Assembly (NCBI GenBank): GCA_021613535.1 | Contig: CP075495.1 | Span: forward strand, 5,766,001 to 5,830,000 | Length of the DNA stretch: 64,000 nucleotides | Source: Adineta vaga | Lineage: Eukaryota > Rotifera | Direction: 5' to 3' | The notes under the pieces: generated by a model | The model's database searches: none | Told to the model about the DNA's origin: nothing | Seen by the model: only the letters and a program-made list of their open reading frames with translations | Made by a program: the position numbers and the translations under genes | Part shown: positions 47,301 through 62,300 of the stretch, one piece after another | How positions within the stretch are numbered: the first letter of the stretch is position 1 | Layout of the letters: every line of letters begins with the position of its first letter

Positions 47301-50300
47301 TCGACGACGAAAACAATTTGCTAATAAACAAGAATATGAGAAGATATCTAAAGATGAATTAATTATCAATGATGATTTATAAACAAAACTATCAAGATTA
47401 TTCTTTTTTGACAATCAATGTACTGATCAAGTATTACATTGATATAAAACAGTTCTTATACAAAATTAGAATAGAATAATCAGTATGTCGAGAACAATTT
47501 ACATCAATGATTGAAATAAAAACCATGTCAGAAGATATTCCTTTCTTATTAAATTCAATTGAAAATAGTCATTGATTTCTTTAGATATAGTCAATAAAAG
47601 TTCATAAAATTGAACTTACCATTGAGATTTTCTTTTGATTCATTAATACTCGTACAGTAAGTAAGAATGCAAATAATAACTTATGTTTTTCAAATAAACT
47701 TCGACATACATTGCAATAAAGATTATATGTAAAGTAATCATTGATATTTTTAATACGATTTTCCAAATTATCTAAAAAGAGAAAAAAAGAAAGATTCTTT
47801 CTATGAATATAAGTATACAAAGGTATAATTTTACCTGCACGTGGTGCACCTTGTATACTTGTTAAAAAGATATTTGTAAACCATTCTAATGAATATTGAT
47901 ACATAGGATCAATATTAGCTAAATCAGATACACAGAAAAATAAGATTTGTGTATTAACAGCAACAGGAACATATTCAGCACGAGTCATATCAATGTCCTT
48001 TTCTGTTTGTTCGGCTGCTTGCATTTTAGTCTAGAAGAAGATGAAGAGAAATGAAATATTTTCGAATAAAGAAATAAACGAACTTTGATTTCAGTTGATT
48101 TTGATTTCGATGCTTCCAAAGCTGTAATCAATTCAATATCATCGACAGGATTTTCACTTGTACTTAATTTTTCAAGAATCGTATCTTCTAGAGCTTTTAA
48201 TTCATTACGCATTGTTGCATTTGATATAATTAATGTATTCTTCATTTCTTCTAAATCTGGACGTTCTTCAGCAACGACACGTGCTAACATTTGATCTTCC
48301 AAACCACTGAAAAAAATACGCTTCATTGAAAAACACTAACGAATTCATTTCTTTTCATTTTACCTTGGTGATAATGTAAAATTAACTAATGTAACTTTAA
48401 CAGAGATTTCTGGTGTATAATGTGGATTTGGTAACTTAGTTGTGATATAAAAACGAAAATCATCATGATAAGGTATAACAGCATCACCTAGCTTGATCAC
48501 AGTACTACCCGATTGACGAAACGTCTATTTAGAAAAGATAGATTGAAAGTTTACGAGCATTATTTCAAATATTTACCTGTCGTAAGAGAACAGGTTCAAG
48601 AGCTAAAAATAAGAAAAAAAAACGAAATAATTCTAGAATATCATTGCAAAATCGAATACAAACCAGGATCTATATCTGTCCCAACATTTTCTAACAAGCA
48701 TGGTTTACCAAATCGAATGGAATTTTCTAATGTTCGTAAATAATCACGCTCAGATAATTTCATTACATCAAGTCCAGTATTTTTTTCCTAGAATAACAAT
48801 ACAAAATGCTCTTGTTATTTCTAATGTTTTCTTTTTACCATATTTTTAATCCATTTATTAGCTTGTCCTTGTGGATCAATAAATAAAGGCCAACGATTTG
48901 AATATTGAACAATAACACCATTCTGTACTGATAAATTATCCTTGGGTAAACCAGCTAATTGCCAATTACGAATTTTAACAGCATCACCAAGAACTCGAAC
49001 TAATTCAGGATTATCCGAATGTGGAATATTATATGCTTTTAGTTTTGTGATCCATTCTCGAACCATATTTTCACGATATTCAGTCTAGGCAATTAAAAAG
49101 ATTCGTAACAAAAACAAAAAAAAATAAAACTATAGATTTACTGTAAATGGACCGAGATAAGCAATAAATCCCGAGCAAACCAGTACATCACCAATGACAT
49201 TGCCCAACGAATTATCTAACATAGCAACATTTTCTTGCCAACGAATTTTTTCATCACCTAAACCAGTTGTTAACTATTTGAAATGAAAATATGTATTTAT
49301 AGAGAGATAAATATTCATTCTAATGAAACTTACTCGTTCGGCACGTGCAATACGTTGATTACATTCATCAACTTTCGTTTCATATTCTGTTTTCTTTCGT
49401 ACAGCATCTTCATATTTAACTTGTAATGTTCTTAAACCTTCTTCTAATTTCTTTAATTCACGTTTTTTCGTTGCTAATACTTCTTTAACAACAGCTAATT
49501 CGGCTTCAGCATTTGCTAATGCTTCTTTACGTGGTGCAACTTCTTTATTGATCATATAGAATGCATACATAGCTCGACACCACATACATAAAGATTTGCA
49601 TGCTTTGGATGTTTTTTCAATTTTAAGTGGATCAAATTCTGGACTATCGATATGTTTTTGTAATTTTTGTATAACAATTTCCGGAATATTTTCTTTATCA
49701 AATTCTCTTAATGATTGAAGGAATTTACCCGCATCTCCTAATAAACCACGGCCTGGTTCCCAATAATCATCTTCTTTCTTTCCCGGTTTATTCAGTACAG
49801 GTACTTTTAATGGTTCAACTTGTTTCAATATACAAACAGCTTCCATAGTTAATTTGACACCTTGTGGAGGTCGTTGTAAAGAACGCACTTCATTGATATC
49901 ATTTTTCGATAAAACTTCAAGACTTTGTAAAGCAGCTTCAAGTGCTGGCATAGCTTCAGCAAGACGTTCAGAGGCTTCACTTGCAATAGCACGAGTTTCT
50001 TTGACTTTCGTTTGAACTTCTTCTTCTTCAAGAGCTACTTTTGCTTTAATTTCTTCTGTACTTGATGTATCTTCAGCAATTTTTGCCATGGTTTCATTCG
50101 TTTCTTCAACAGCTTGATCAAGTAATGGTAACATTTCATTTAATTCTACACGTAATTTAGCTACATCTTTTTCTGTCGATAATAGTTTATCTAGACCAGT
50201 TTTCGTACGTCGTTTTGCAAATACTAATTCATCTTTTTTCTTGCCAAAAATTTTCGAAAATATATTTAAAAGTTCAAGATATGATGTAGGAGTCACATAA

Positions 50301-53300
50301 TTATATCGACTCATTTCTTCACGATATTTTATTGTCATTATAGCTGCTGATTGATGAATTTCTTGACATAGTTTAACTAAACCTTGAACAATTTTATCAT
50401 CAGCTTCTAATGTCGGCATATTATTCAAATAAGTCTCCGAAACAGCTTCTAAAGCATCTTTTGGCCATTCAGAATACCAATCAATTGTACAGCAACTAAA
50501 GTGAAAAAGATTACAATTATTGATTAGTACTATCGTATTCATTTATTAGAGGTTTACTTGACTAAAGCCGGAAATTGACGAAGTCGAGCACGAAAAACTT
50601 CACCAATAGGACTATAAACAATTGAAGAATGAATTTGTTGTTCGAAAAAATTATTTTCATTTTCTAAATTTACCTCATACAAACAACAGTATGTAAATTT
50701 TGACGTACACGTTTGGTATAAGCCGAATAAAGATTTGTTTTTGTTGGTGGTAAGCCAGCTTCAGATACAACAGGTTTCATCATCGTATAAATTTGTTCAA
50801 GTTCATCGAATTGATAAATATTTGGTACATCACCACTGTTGAGAATATTATTGAGATCTTCAAGAAAGGATTCACTTTTAATCTATATAGACATACATAT
50901 ATAATTCATAAGAAAACTATAAAAATTAGTCTATTACTTGTGTGTCCGAGAAGAGAAAAACAGTTGGTGTATTACGAAGACCAGCATGAAGCATAAATTT
51001 TTTCAAATCATCTTTCCATTCACTCATACCTATGATAAACAATGACAACATAATAGAAACAGATATCGTACAATCGAATTCATTTACCATAACTTTTCGA
51101 TAATTGTATAGAACGAAGTTCATATTCGGAACTAAATAAAAATACATTAATTCAACTTTCTTCTTCTTCTTTTATAATTGTATTTTGTTTAAAGACTTAC
51201 ATAAATGCAGCAAGTCGTGTTAATGATTGTCGACCAGAACCTCCAACACCTAATAATAATGCATTGCCAAGTGGTTGTTTAATAATACGTATAATTCTTG
51301 AAATATGTTTCATTGCGTCCATAAATAACACTAAATTCATTTTAGTAGTGTTAACTTGATTATATTCTTCTAAATATTCATCTAGACGTTTCTTCATCTA
51401 CAAAAATAAATAAATATTTCACAAAATTTTCCTTCTAATATGTTTACCAATTTCACATCATCCAATTCTTGATAGGCTTTATCAGCAGTTTGAGCAACGA
51501 AATCTCCATAGAGTACAGGTTCTTGTACAGCATTATCAAAATTAATATTGAAATCTGATTTCATATGTTCACCAAGTAAATTACGAAACCAATCTCGATC
51601 TTCATCATTAATTAATCGATCTTGAAATACACGACAATTTTCATGATACCATAAACGAAGTAAACTTTCGACATTCTAAAACATAAATTATTCAATAAAA
51701 ACTTTGCAATCAAGTATTATTGTTCTTCTTACGTCAACTCGTTTTGCTTCCATCATTAACATTCCTTGAAAAACTTTCGATAAATCTCGTAAATTAAATG
51801 TATAATGTGATTTGCTCGGTGTTGGAAGTAATGATGCACAAACTGTTTTATATACTTCAATCGATGACATAACTAATTTATCACTAAGACTTAGAACAAA
51901 TTCATTTTGTCTTGTCCACCAATTGAGTATAGTTGAAAAGATTTTTCTCATACTATCATTTTCAAGTTCAGTAAAAGATAAGAAATTAAAATGACGTGTT
52001 AGACGTGGCGTGACTGGATTACGACCACCACTGGATATAAATGAAAATATCAAATAATGAGTTCCGTTTTGAAAAAAAAAACAATGTCTTTACCCTGGTG
52101 GACCCATCGCACAAATAAAATTGATATCAACTAATGTACGAAATTCACCGACTACTTTTCGATCATACCATCCTTTAAAATCCATATATTGTCGAATTAA
52201 TTCAATTGGTGGTTGAGCACCGTAAGTTTCCAAGGCTGGCATGTTCAAATCATCGATAAAAAATAGAAATACTTTGCCTAATGGTGGACCATAAATACCA
52301 CGACGTCTAAAATGAAAATAGTTCAACTTTCGAATTACGTTTACGATTGACAAAGAAATAATCTAAACCTTTTATCTAATTTTGAATCAATTAAATCTTG
52401 TGTTTGATTTGCATTTGTTTTAGCTGAAAACACAATAAATTCTGGACTGAATTCTTTTGGCATTGAACGTATTAGTTTATCTGCAACAGTTAATGTTTTG
52501 CTTGTTCCTGTCGGTCCAACACAGAGAACTGGTCGATCCATTCGAAGTAACATTTCTATAATATGTGCATTACGAATATTATCAATTGTTGGTACGAGTA
52601 TATCGGAAAATTTTGCATCATTAGCAATTTGAAATGGTGGTAAATCAGCTAACCAATGTTTCCAACGTGGTTGACGTTTTTTATTTTCATCACCACCTTC
52701 TTCTTCATTGGCTTTTTGTTCTTCTGTCGGTTGAACAATACCACCATCATCAAATACATAATCATAAACGAGTCCATCAGCAGGTAATGCAAGTTTGATC
52801 TACGAATAAAATTTTATATGATTTAATACAATTAGAAAATTTGTTTAGAAAATCTACTGGATTATGTTGAAGTTTTTGACGTAACCATTCGGAAAATTTT
52901 CGACGTGAATCATTATCACATGAAGCACCCACTGACCAGATAAGTGAAAAAATAAACCATGGTTCGATAAGATCAGCAACACGTTCGGTTGCTTCAGGTG
53001 GAGCTGGTTTATCAGACTAAACATAGAAAAAGATTGAATTATATAATTGATACTTATTTATAGATATATGTATAAAGCATAATGCAGAAGCGAAAAATCA
53101 AGCAATTCAGTTTATTACTACGATAAATATTTATTATAGCCATAATTAGTTAATAATAAGATTAACATAGAAAAACGTCGAACTAAGACTACTTACACGA
53201 CCTTGACGTTGACCTTTCTATTGAAATAAAAAGTTAAAAAAATATCGTATTTTGCTGAACTTTTTTACAGAAATTTGAATAGAAGTTTTTAAAGATTTAA

Positions 53301-56300
53301 AAATGAGATTTTATTATCATCAACTTACCTCTCTGGGTCGAAATGGTTGAATAAAACAATCAAGCATTTTAATTAAACTAAATGTTAAATTACTATCATA
53401 TGTTGGAATAATTTCTTTAACATTCTTTCTAATAAACTTTAATGATGGCTAAAGAAAGGAGAAAAAAAAACAGATGTTATCAGAATGAAACAGGTATACA
53501 TTTGATAAATTACTTCAAGAAAATTGGCAAATAGTTGATTAATTGCTTCATAATGTTTAAAGACTGGATCGGGTAATTTTTTTACCCAACATTCAACAAA
53601 TGGTTGTAAACCAAGAATCGAAGGTTCTAAATAAACCATACCACAACGAGAAACAGTAGCAGGTGATGCTTGAGATAGATCAGCAACTTCGAACATCATT
53701 GTCATTGCCTGAAAAAATTCAAAGAAAATTTATCTTATAAGTTTCAAGATTCGTCTTTATCTCTCTCGATCTCATTACTTCAGTCATTTTAATAATTTCA
53801 CCACTACTTAAACATAATTTTTTGTTATCATCCAATACTGTATTCATATTTTCAATCCATACAGCATCAACAGGACCTAAAATTGTTATAATTTATACAA
53901 TGAATTTTATTCAAAAGAAAAAGTCTCACTTACCATCAAATAAATACCATCGTTTATCATCATTTTCTGCTGCAACACCATGTCGCATCAATGTTGAAAG
54001 TATACCATCCGTCCTAAACAAATGTTTTATTTGTTACTTATAATTTCTAAATTAAGATTTATCATTGAAATTTACCATTCATGAGTTAAATCATCGAATG
54101 CACCATATAATTGACCCATGGTAATCGATTTTGGATTGAGAACATAAGTATGTACAGGTTTGAATGGTGAACCAGCAGGATTGATTTTTCCTTTCATATG
54201 TGTCATAGCAATTTGTAACGATTCATAACTTTTCGTTTTTCCAGAACCTGTTGGACCAACAAGCATCAGACCTACACGAATAGATAAAATCGCATAGTAA
54301 ACGAGTCAATTTAGAAAACGCTCAACATACCATGTCGAACAATTGTTGTTTCGAATAATTGAATGCATTTGAGTAAAAAGCCAGGTACATCTTTAATATT
54401 AAGTTGACGACATGCATGTCGTAAACCTTCTTCAAGTACTTGATAATCAATTGGTTCTTCTCTACAAAAATATACTCGTACAGAGTTGTCTTTTGATATC
54501 AAATAAAGTCTTACTTAATTTTTGGAAATAAATCAGAAACAATACCAGTAAATAATTTTAAATCATCTTGAAGAAATTTCGGAATGTTAACATCACGAAT
54601 AGCTCGAAGACAAATTAAATCCTAAGTTATAAAACAAAAATCTTTTGATTGAAATATAAGTAATGCGATCGATAACGAACTTCATTCATATTTGGATATT
54701 GACGTTTTAAATTACCAGCGGCTGAAATAACAGATTTGACAGCACGCATACCAAAATCGTAATGATCTTGTGAACTCAATTGTTCAGATGACAATTTGAA
54801 GGTTTGTACAATCTTCTTCGATAAAGGTTTTGCCTCCGAAAAACCAAATGAAAATAGAGAATTTTCAGCAATAAGACCATAATCAGGGACCATCATAGCT
54901 AGAAAATAGATATTCATATCTATGCATTCATGTTTTCTTCATTACTTACCAACTGGTCGAAAGAGAGCTTTAAGATTGTCAGGTAATTCAGTACTAAAAA
55001 TGGATGATAGAATCACTTTTAATCAGAGCAAGGTTTACATACCGTCCAGCATAACCTGGATTCATGGTAATGAAAACAGCGCAGGATGATTTGAGAACGA
55101 TTTCTTTTCCTTCGAACATGAAACGTTCAGCCTAGACGAGAAGAAAGAAAAATGGTAATTTTAGAATATAGATTTCAACAAAATTTTCTCAAGATTATAA
55201 TTAGCAAAAAGTATAAAAGAATTTAGAAATCATATTATTAACTCAATCAATATACTCGTATACGAAGAGTTAATTGAATTGTTAATATTTGATTTGCCAC
55301 TACAGATAAGACTTCGATATCAATACGCTATTATATATAACATATCTTCATAGATTGGAATTTTATTTTTTTTCTCTTATACGAACATTAAATTCATCCA
55401 AGCAACACCAACAACCACAACTGATAAATAAGTGTATTAGAATTCGTTGTATTGGTTATTATTTTTTGAATAAAACGAAACAAAAATCATTGAATTACCT
55501 TTTGCATAAGAGCCTGATTAATCACTTGAATTTGTTGAGCGACTACTGAGAGTACTTCAATATCAATTCGATTAAATTCATCGAAGCAAGCCCATGCACC
55601 AGCACTGAAGAAAGAGAGAAAGAGCAGAGAATACTAAATGTTGAGCTAATAGATTTTGAATCAACAAAGAAACCCATCGAAATCAATCTAGCAGAGCCCA
55701 ATTAATCATAAGAACAAGAAATGGAAAGAAGAAATCTAGATTTTGTTTTGTTTATACCCGTAAGTGACATGCACGAAGAATTGTCGATATTTGATTAGCA
55801 ACAACACTCAATACCTCAATATCTATACGATTAAATTCATCAAGACACGCAAATGCACCAGCACTTTACATATTTTGATGATATTTTATTATAAAAACTA
55901 TCCCGACAATCAGTTACTGTACTCACCTTGCCAAACCACAGAAAAATTTAGCCATAGCCTGAAATAAAACATATGATGAATGACATATTCAAAATAAATG
56001 TTGATGATATTACCATGAAATCTAATTGATCAGAACAATTGAACACGACACATTGTACAGCCATAGCTTTAGCTAAATCTTTAGTTGTTTCGGTTTTTCC
56101 TGTACCAGCGGGTCCAGCTATGGAAATATATTCAATCGAAAACGATTTTAACAAAGAAAATCTACGATTTCTTCAAATTTACCTGGTGCACCACCAAATT
56201 TCAAATGTAAAGCACCAGTTAATGTTAAATAACAGCGATCTGTTAATGGTGTAATAACCAATCGTGGTGTATTACCTAAATATTCATAACCATAACGAAA

Positions 56301-59300
56301 TTCTGCATTTACAGCACGAATATATAAATGATCTTCCTTCCAATAATAACGTAACTAGAATGAAAATTTGTACAAAAATTTTCTTTCAATAAAAATTTTA
56401 ATGTTTTGTTTTACTTGTGAAATCCATTCGAAATCATTGACATTCATTACTTTTTCTTCAATTAAATTAATCACTACATCACGTGCATGTACTTCAATAA
56501 CAATCAATGCTTTCAATGTTTCACGTGCATTATCTGTTAATTCACCACGTACTAATTCTCTCAATTCATCTAGTTCATGTAATTGTTGTTTATGATATTT
56601 AACAATTTCTTTTTTTTCTAATGCATCCGAAACTTGTTTAGTCCAAAACGTTTGTGAACCAGCAACAACAACTTGACCAGGCCAATATTGAACCCATTCT
56701 TTACGTGGTCGCTAAAAAGAAGGTAAAAAGATACACTAGATTATTTCGGTTTTTATTCCTCTATTTACTATTGTATAATCTTCTAAAGCATCACGAATAA
56801 TTTGTCGTAAAGATTCACGCATGACTCGTTCAATTTCACACATCCAATCTTCAACATTACCAGTAGGATAGATTTCTTTACGAAAAGCAACTTCTTCTTG
56901 TTCAGCTGAATACATTTTTGATATACGCATATCATCTTCAAATTTAACCTTGAAAGAAAAAGACAATGGCATGATTTATTCGTTCTTTAAAAAATGAAAT
57001 CAATGAATTTACTTTCGTTATATTTTCAAAACATTTTCTTAAATGTGGTTGAACAGCTTTTGGATCTTTTGTTTGTGATAAAATTTGAAGTAATTCATCA
57101 TCGGATAAGAAATAAAAGCGTGGAAATGCCATACGTTTTGTTTCTAAATATTCACTTAAACCTTTTTGAACTTGTTCAAGTAATTTATTTGCTTCACGTA
57201 AATTATCACGTAAACGTGCTTCAGGACACAATGAAATGACTTCAGGATTTTCTTTAGCTTGTTTCATTACTTTACGCCATATACGTTCCATTGTTTGGTA
57301 TCTTTTCGATTCAACAGGTAATTGTCGAATAATATCTTCCGATGAAAAAATCGGTTCAAGGTACTAAACAGACGGAGAAGATCAATTCTTAATGATCATA
57401 TTTTATGATGATTACTCACCAGCCATGAACGTTGACAAGCAAGCCATTCATCTAAAACTTCTTGTGTAATCTTTAATTTATTTTCCCATTGAGCAATACG
57501 TTCTTCAAATGCTTTTTTAAATGGTGAAAATGACATTGATTGTGTAGCAACAATATGATCATCAAGCATTTGAGATATTTCTTCGGATGCTTTGATAATA
57601 TATGTACCCGTTTGTTTATAGGGTAAAACTTCAAATCGAATAGGTTTCCATTCTTGTTCCATTTTATCAAGTTGCTGTTCAATAGAAAATTCTTTTCCAG
57701 CTTTTTCTGCTACTTTAGAGATAACATCGATATGTTTTTGTAAACCCATTTCTATACACTTTGCAAATGTTAATTCTTTTTTTGGTCGAACAGCCATTTT
57801 AACCAATTCAGATAGCTAAAATAAATCAAATTGTCTGAAATATTGAAAACAACAACGAAACAAACCTCTTCCCAATGACGATTACGCATACCAGGTGCAC
57901 GTAATGCTTGAATTAATGGAATGGAAGGTTTAAAATCTTCAATTTGACCTTTAATTGTTAATGCAATCTGTTGAATACCTATTTGAAATGAATACAAAAC
58001 CAAAAATATTAGACAAAATGATCATATATACATTAGGATATACATTAAGACAACATCGTATACAAAACAACAATCATGCAATCTTTACATTCATGCAGAA
58101 CAGAGATATCAGAAGAAAGGTTTTTTTTTATCAATTGTAGATTTTCATTGTACAAAGAGAGATGCATATAGAAAAACCTCGAATATCTGTAATATCAGGG
58201 TCCTGAATTTTAGCGAGTAAAATCAAATTTGCTGAAAATATGAATATATAAGTAATCAATTCATTTTTATTTATCTTACCTTCATTGTCGGCAAAAGTTT
58301 TTATCGATCTATGTGTATTTTTATACCTAGAATAGAATTTCACTCGTATAACTATTCTATTTCAAAGAATAATCACATACATTTCAGTAACATTCTTTTC
58401 AATATCTTCAGCATTGACTGAAGTAATCGGATCGTTCATCCAACTATCATATGAACGAAGCCAATCGGATGTTGTTGACCAAAGTACACGATATGGTTCA
58501 AAATCTTTCACAAGTCGACTTAATTTTTCGTACTAAGAATACAATCAGAGAAATGATGAGAATAATTTCTAATCTGAAAAAAAAAACAAGTACTCACATT
58601 TGTCACAGGTAAACCAAGTAGACGTTCACGATTATTATATGTTTGTGATGCTTCAACACATTCTTTCAATGATTTATTCAATTTACGACATTCATTTGCT
58701 ACTTCATGTGCACGATCCATACTCATATGTCCCGAAAGACCAGCAACAGACATCTATTATAGAAATAAAGTATAAAATTGTTTTAAATTGAATAAATATT
58801 TCAACTCACTATCAATTGATCGATTTTATCATTAAGTGCACCTGTATCTTGAACTTGCAATTTTTTAAATCGTTCTTCATCTTCTTTATGTTGTTCTTCA
58901 ACTTGTTCGAGCATAGTTCGTATTTTCCATGGCCATGATAATAAACCATATCTTAAGAATAGATGAAGAATTACATTTGAGAAACTTGTTTTTATTTTCG
59001 ATTACATACTTCATGCCAAAATCTTCATTGCTTAAATTATAAAAGAATTCATCAAGTACGACATATTCTTCGAGTACTTTTACAATATCATCCTAGAATT
59101 GAGAAAATCAAAATAGTTGAAAATAAAATTTATAAATCATCAAAATTGACTGACGCGTTTATCTTCGACTTGTTCAGGTACTGATTTCATCCATTCACGA
59201 TGTTCGGATAAATCTTCCGCATTATTTGCTTTTTCGTATAATTTTCGTTGAATATCACGAAACGTATCATTTAACTAAAAAATCAATAGATAAGTTCATA

Positions 59301-62300
59301 TCATGAGCAAACGTAGAGGTATATCAGAGAGTCAAGTAATCAAATAAAATCTCTACTTGTTCTTTGGAATTTATATTCATACTTCTTCTGTTCTTGTTCG
59401 TGCTTTTTTCGTTTGACTTGATAGTAAAGCTTCGATTAATGCTTTTCTCTTATTCGATAATGCTTCACGTAGTTTTTGAGCAAATATAAAATACGGACCA
59501 ATAATAATCGATGTTGGTATACTTTTTTCGAGTTTATCTTTTTCATGTATATGAATTAAAATTTCATTTCGATAGTCTTCAATTGATTTTTCTGTTTTTT
59601 CAAAATCTCTATAAATATCAATCAACAAAGGTAATCAAAATCATTTCATTTATACTCTCAACTTACTTAATATAATGATCAATATTTAAATTCATTATTG
59701 GTACATATGATTCATACGCTAAATAATACGAGAAAATAAATCGAATTTTATAATCAATCAAATAAATTTTACCATCAGCATAACCTTTTAATGGAATTAA
59801 TGATGCATAAACTGCTCGTTGTAATGTTTCTCGCCATTCAATGACTTTCTTTTCTTGTAAAGCAACTGATTCTAATCGTAACATTTCACCACCCCAAAAG
59901 ATATTTTCCATCACATCCTATAATAAATTAAATCTCATCAAAATCATCAATTTTTCTTCTGTCAATTACTTTTTCAATTTGTGGTATAGCGTGAGTTTGT
60001 AAGATGGCACGATCGAATGCACCCAAAATAATATTCGGAAAAGTTTCGTAAGTTGTTACATAACGTGGACCAACTTGATCAATAGTTAAATCCAGATGAA
60101 ACAAGGGATTTTTCGGTGGCCTATTGATAACAAGAAAAATCATCAAAGGCAATTTTAAAATAAACGAATACATACTTATATGGACTAGTGATTAAATCAT
60201 CTTTTGGCCATTGAAAACCTTCTTTCATATGTAAAACTGGTGAACAAGCATCGACAATCATTCGAACATAATTTTGACAAGATTCTTGGACAAGAAATCG
60301 AAGAGTATCTTGCATCATAAATTTCACACGTTCAATAAATTTTTTTAATTTTGATACTTTATATATATGATAATCAGATTCATTGATATTATACCTAAAT
60401 AAGAGAGAGAATATGAATTTATTACACGAAGAAATTTGCATAATTTACCATCCACGACCAACATCGATAAATTGTGTTTTAATACCTTGTCGAAGATTAT
60501 TTTTCCATGTATCAGTTAGATACATATGTGTCTAAAAGGATGATTATTTTCTTATAAACAGATAAATGTATGAAATAGAAAGAAACTTACAGTCGATGTT
60601 TGATTAACTTGCATACTTTCAAATTCATCAAGTTTTACATGTTTTGGAAAATTCTTTTGTAATAAACTTAAATTATTGACTACATAATCACATTCTGTTC
60701 GAACGAGTCTTAATGCGTCAATAGCTGATTTGGATGTTAAGAGAGAAATAAACTAATTGCAAAGAAAAATGCGAGATATTTTCATAGAGATATTGAACTT
60801 TTAACAAACTTTAAATTGATCGAAAACTTCATTGAAAGAATAATCAGGAATATTTACACAGCCAGAAGATGGTACAGGTCGACGTTGTTTTGTTGGTAAA
60901 GTAATAAATGCAAATGATACTGGGTCGGATTGTGTTACATTCTCAAATATCATTGAATTCATTGTTCGAGCATAATCTAAATTAACTTCTTCTACGATTG
61001 GTGTCACATATTCGTCTTTACTAAATTAGAAGAGAAAAATAAGCATCGAGAATGAAAAAACAAAATATTTCGAATTTTTCATACATTGTTTTTGAAATAA
61101 CACTTGTTTTAGTTAGCTCAATCATTCGTTTAATACGTTCATCATCGAGTTTACCAATACCATCTGTTGGCATACAATCAATAAATAATGTTGAACGAAG
61201 TTCGGCTTCGGTACGTTTTCGATCATGATAAGCTTTGGCAACTCGATCAGCAAAGATACGTGGATCTTCAGCAAGAAAATGTAATTGAATACGTGGTATC
61301 CAATAACGGCCATGCGTACCATTAGTTGAATAATCATCTTGATGTTGATGACCTAAACAAATCGAAACTAGGAATTTTGAATTCAAGACTTCTATACCAA
61401 CCATTCGTAGCTGAGTTAGCTCCAGATCGTTGACCTCCTTCAATAGCTTCCATTTGTTTACGACTTTTCTTTGCTGGTCGATACATATCGAATACATCAT
61501 GTTCTCGATCATCAGGTATTACAAGCCATAATTTTTTTTCAGCATCATAATCATGTATACTAACATTATGCCAATGAAAACGCAAATTACTATCTTTAAT
61601 ATCAGCTAGAAATTGTTCAATATTTAATTATTATATGAATATGAAAGTTAAAAGAATTGATTACTTACTGATCTGTTCAGCGGGTACATTTGGTAAAAGA
61701 GCAACACCAGGTAATGGTTTATTCAAACCTGTAAATGGATCATGACCTAGAGCAAGCCATGATTTCGGTGTCCAAATTTCAAAATCAATATCATCAAAAT
61801 AATATAGTGGTAAGAAAGGATCAAACGGTGCTGGATCCTGAAAATATTCACGAACAAGATATTTCTTACTAGATATGTTTTGTCAAATTTTTAATATTAC
61901 TTCATCTGGAAGATTCAGTGTGACAATTTTATCAGCAGGTACATATTTGGGCATAAGTTTATTTGTATCAATATGTCGTTCTTCGAGTAATGATGGTAAA
62001 TCAAGTGAAAGATAAAGGCGTTTTCGTCTACAATCAATCAAATCATATTATTATTCGGTTTTAATTAATATTTACCGTTCGATTTCAACCTTTCTTGGCA
62101 ATGTATGTGGTGCCGTATAGAATGGCATAAAAACTTTTGGTTCATATGTTTTTTCCAAATAGACATCACTTCGTTTATATTCAGTAGTAAATTCTCCTTC
62201 TTTACTATTGGCCAATATTTGTGCAATATCAATTCCTTGTAAATCGAATACACTTGCTACAAGTAATACAAATAGAATTTAGACTATTGAATAGTCATTT

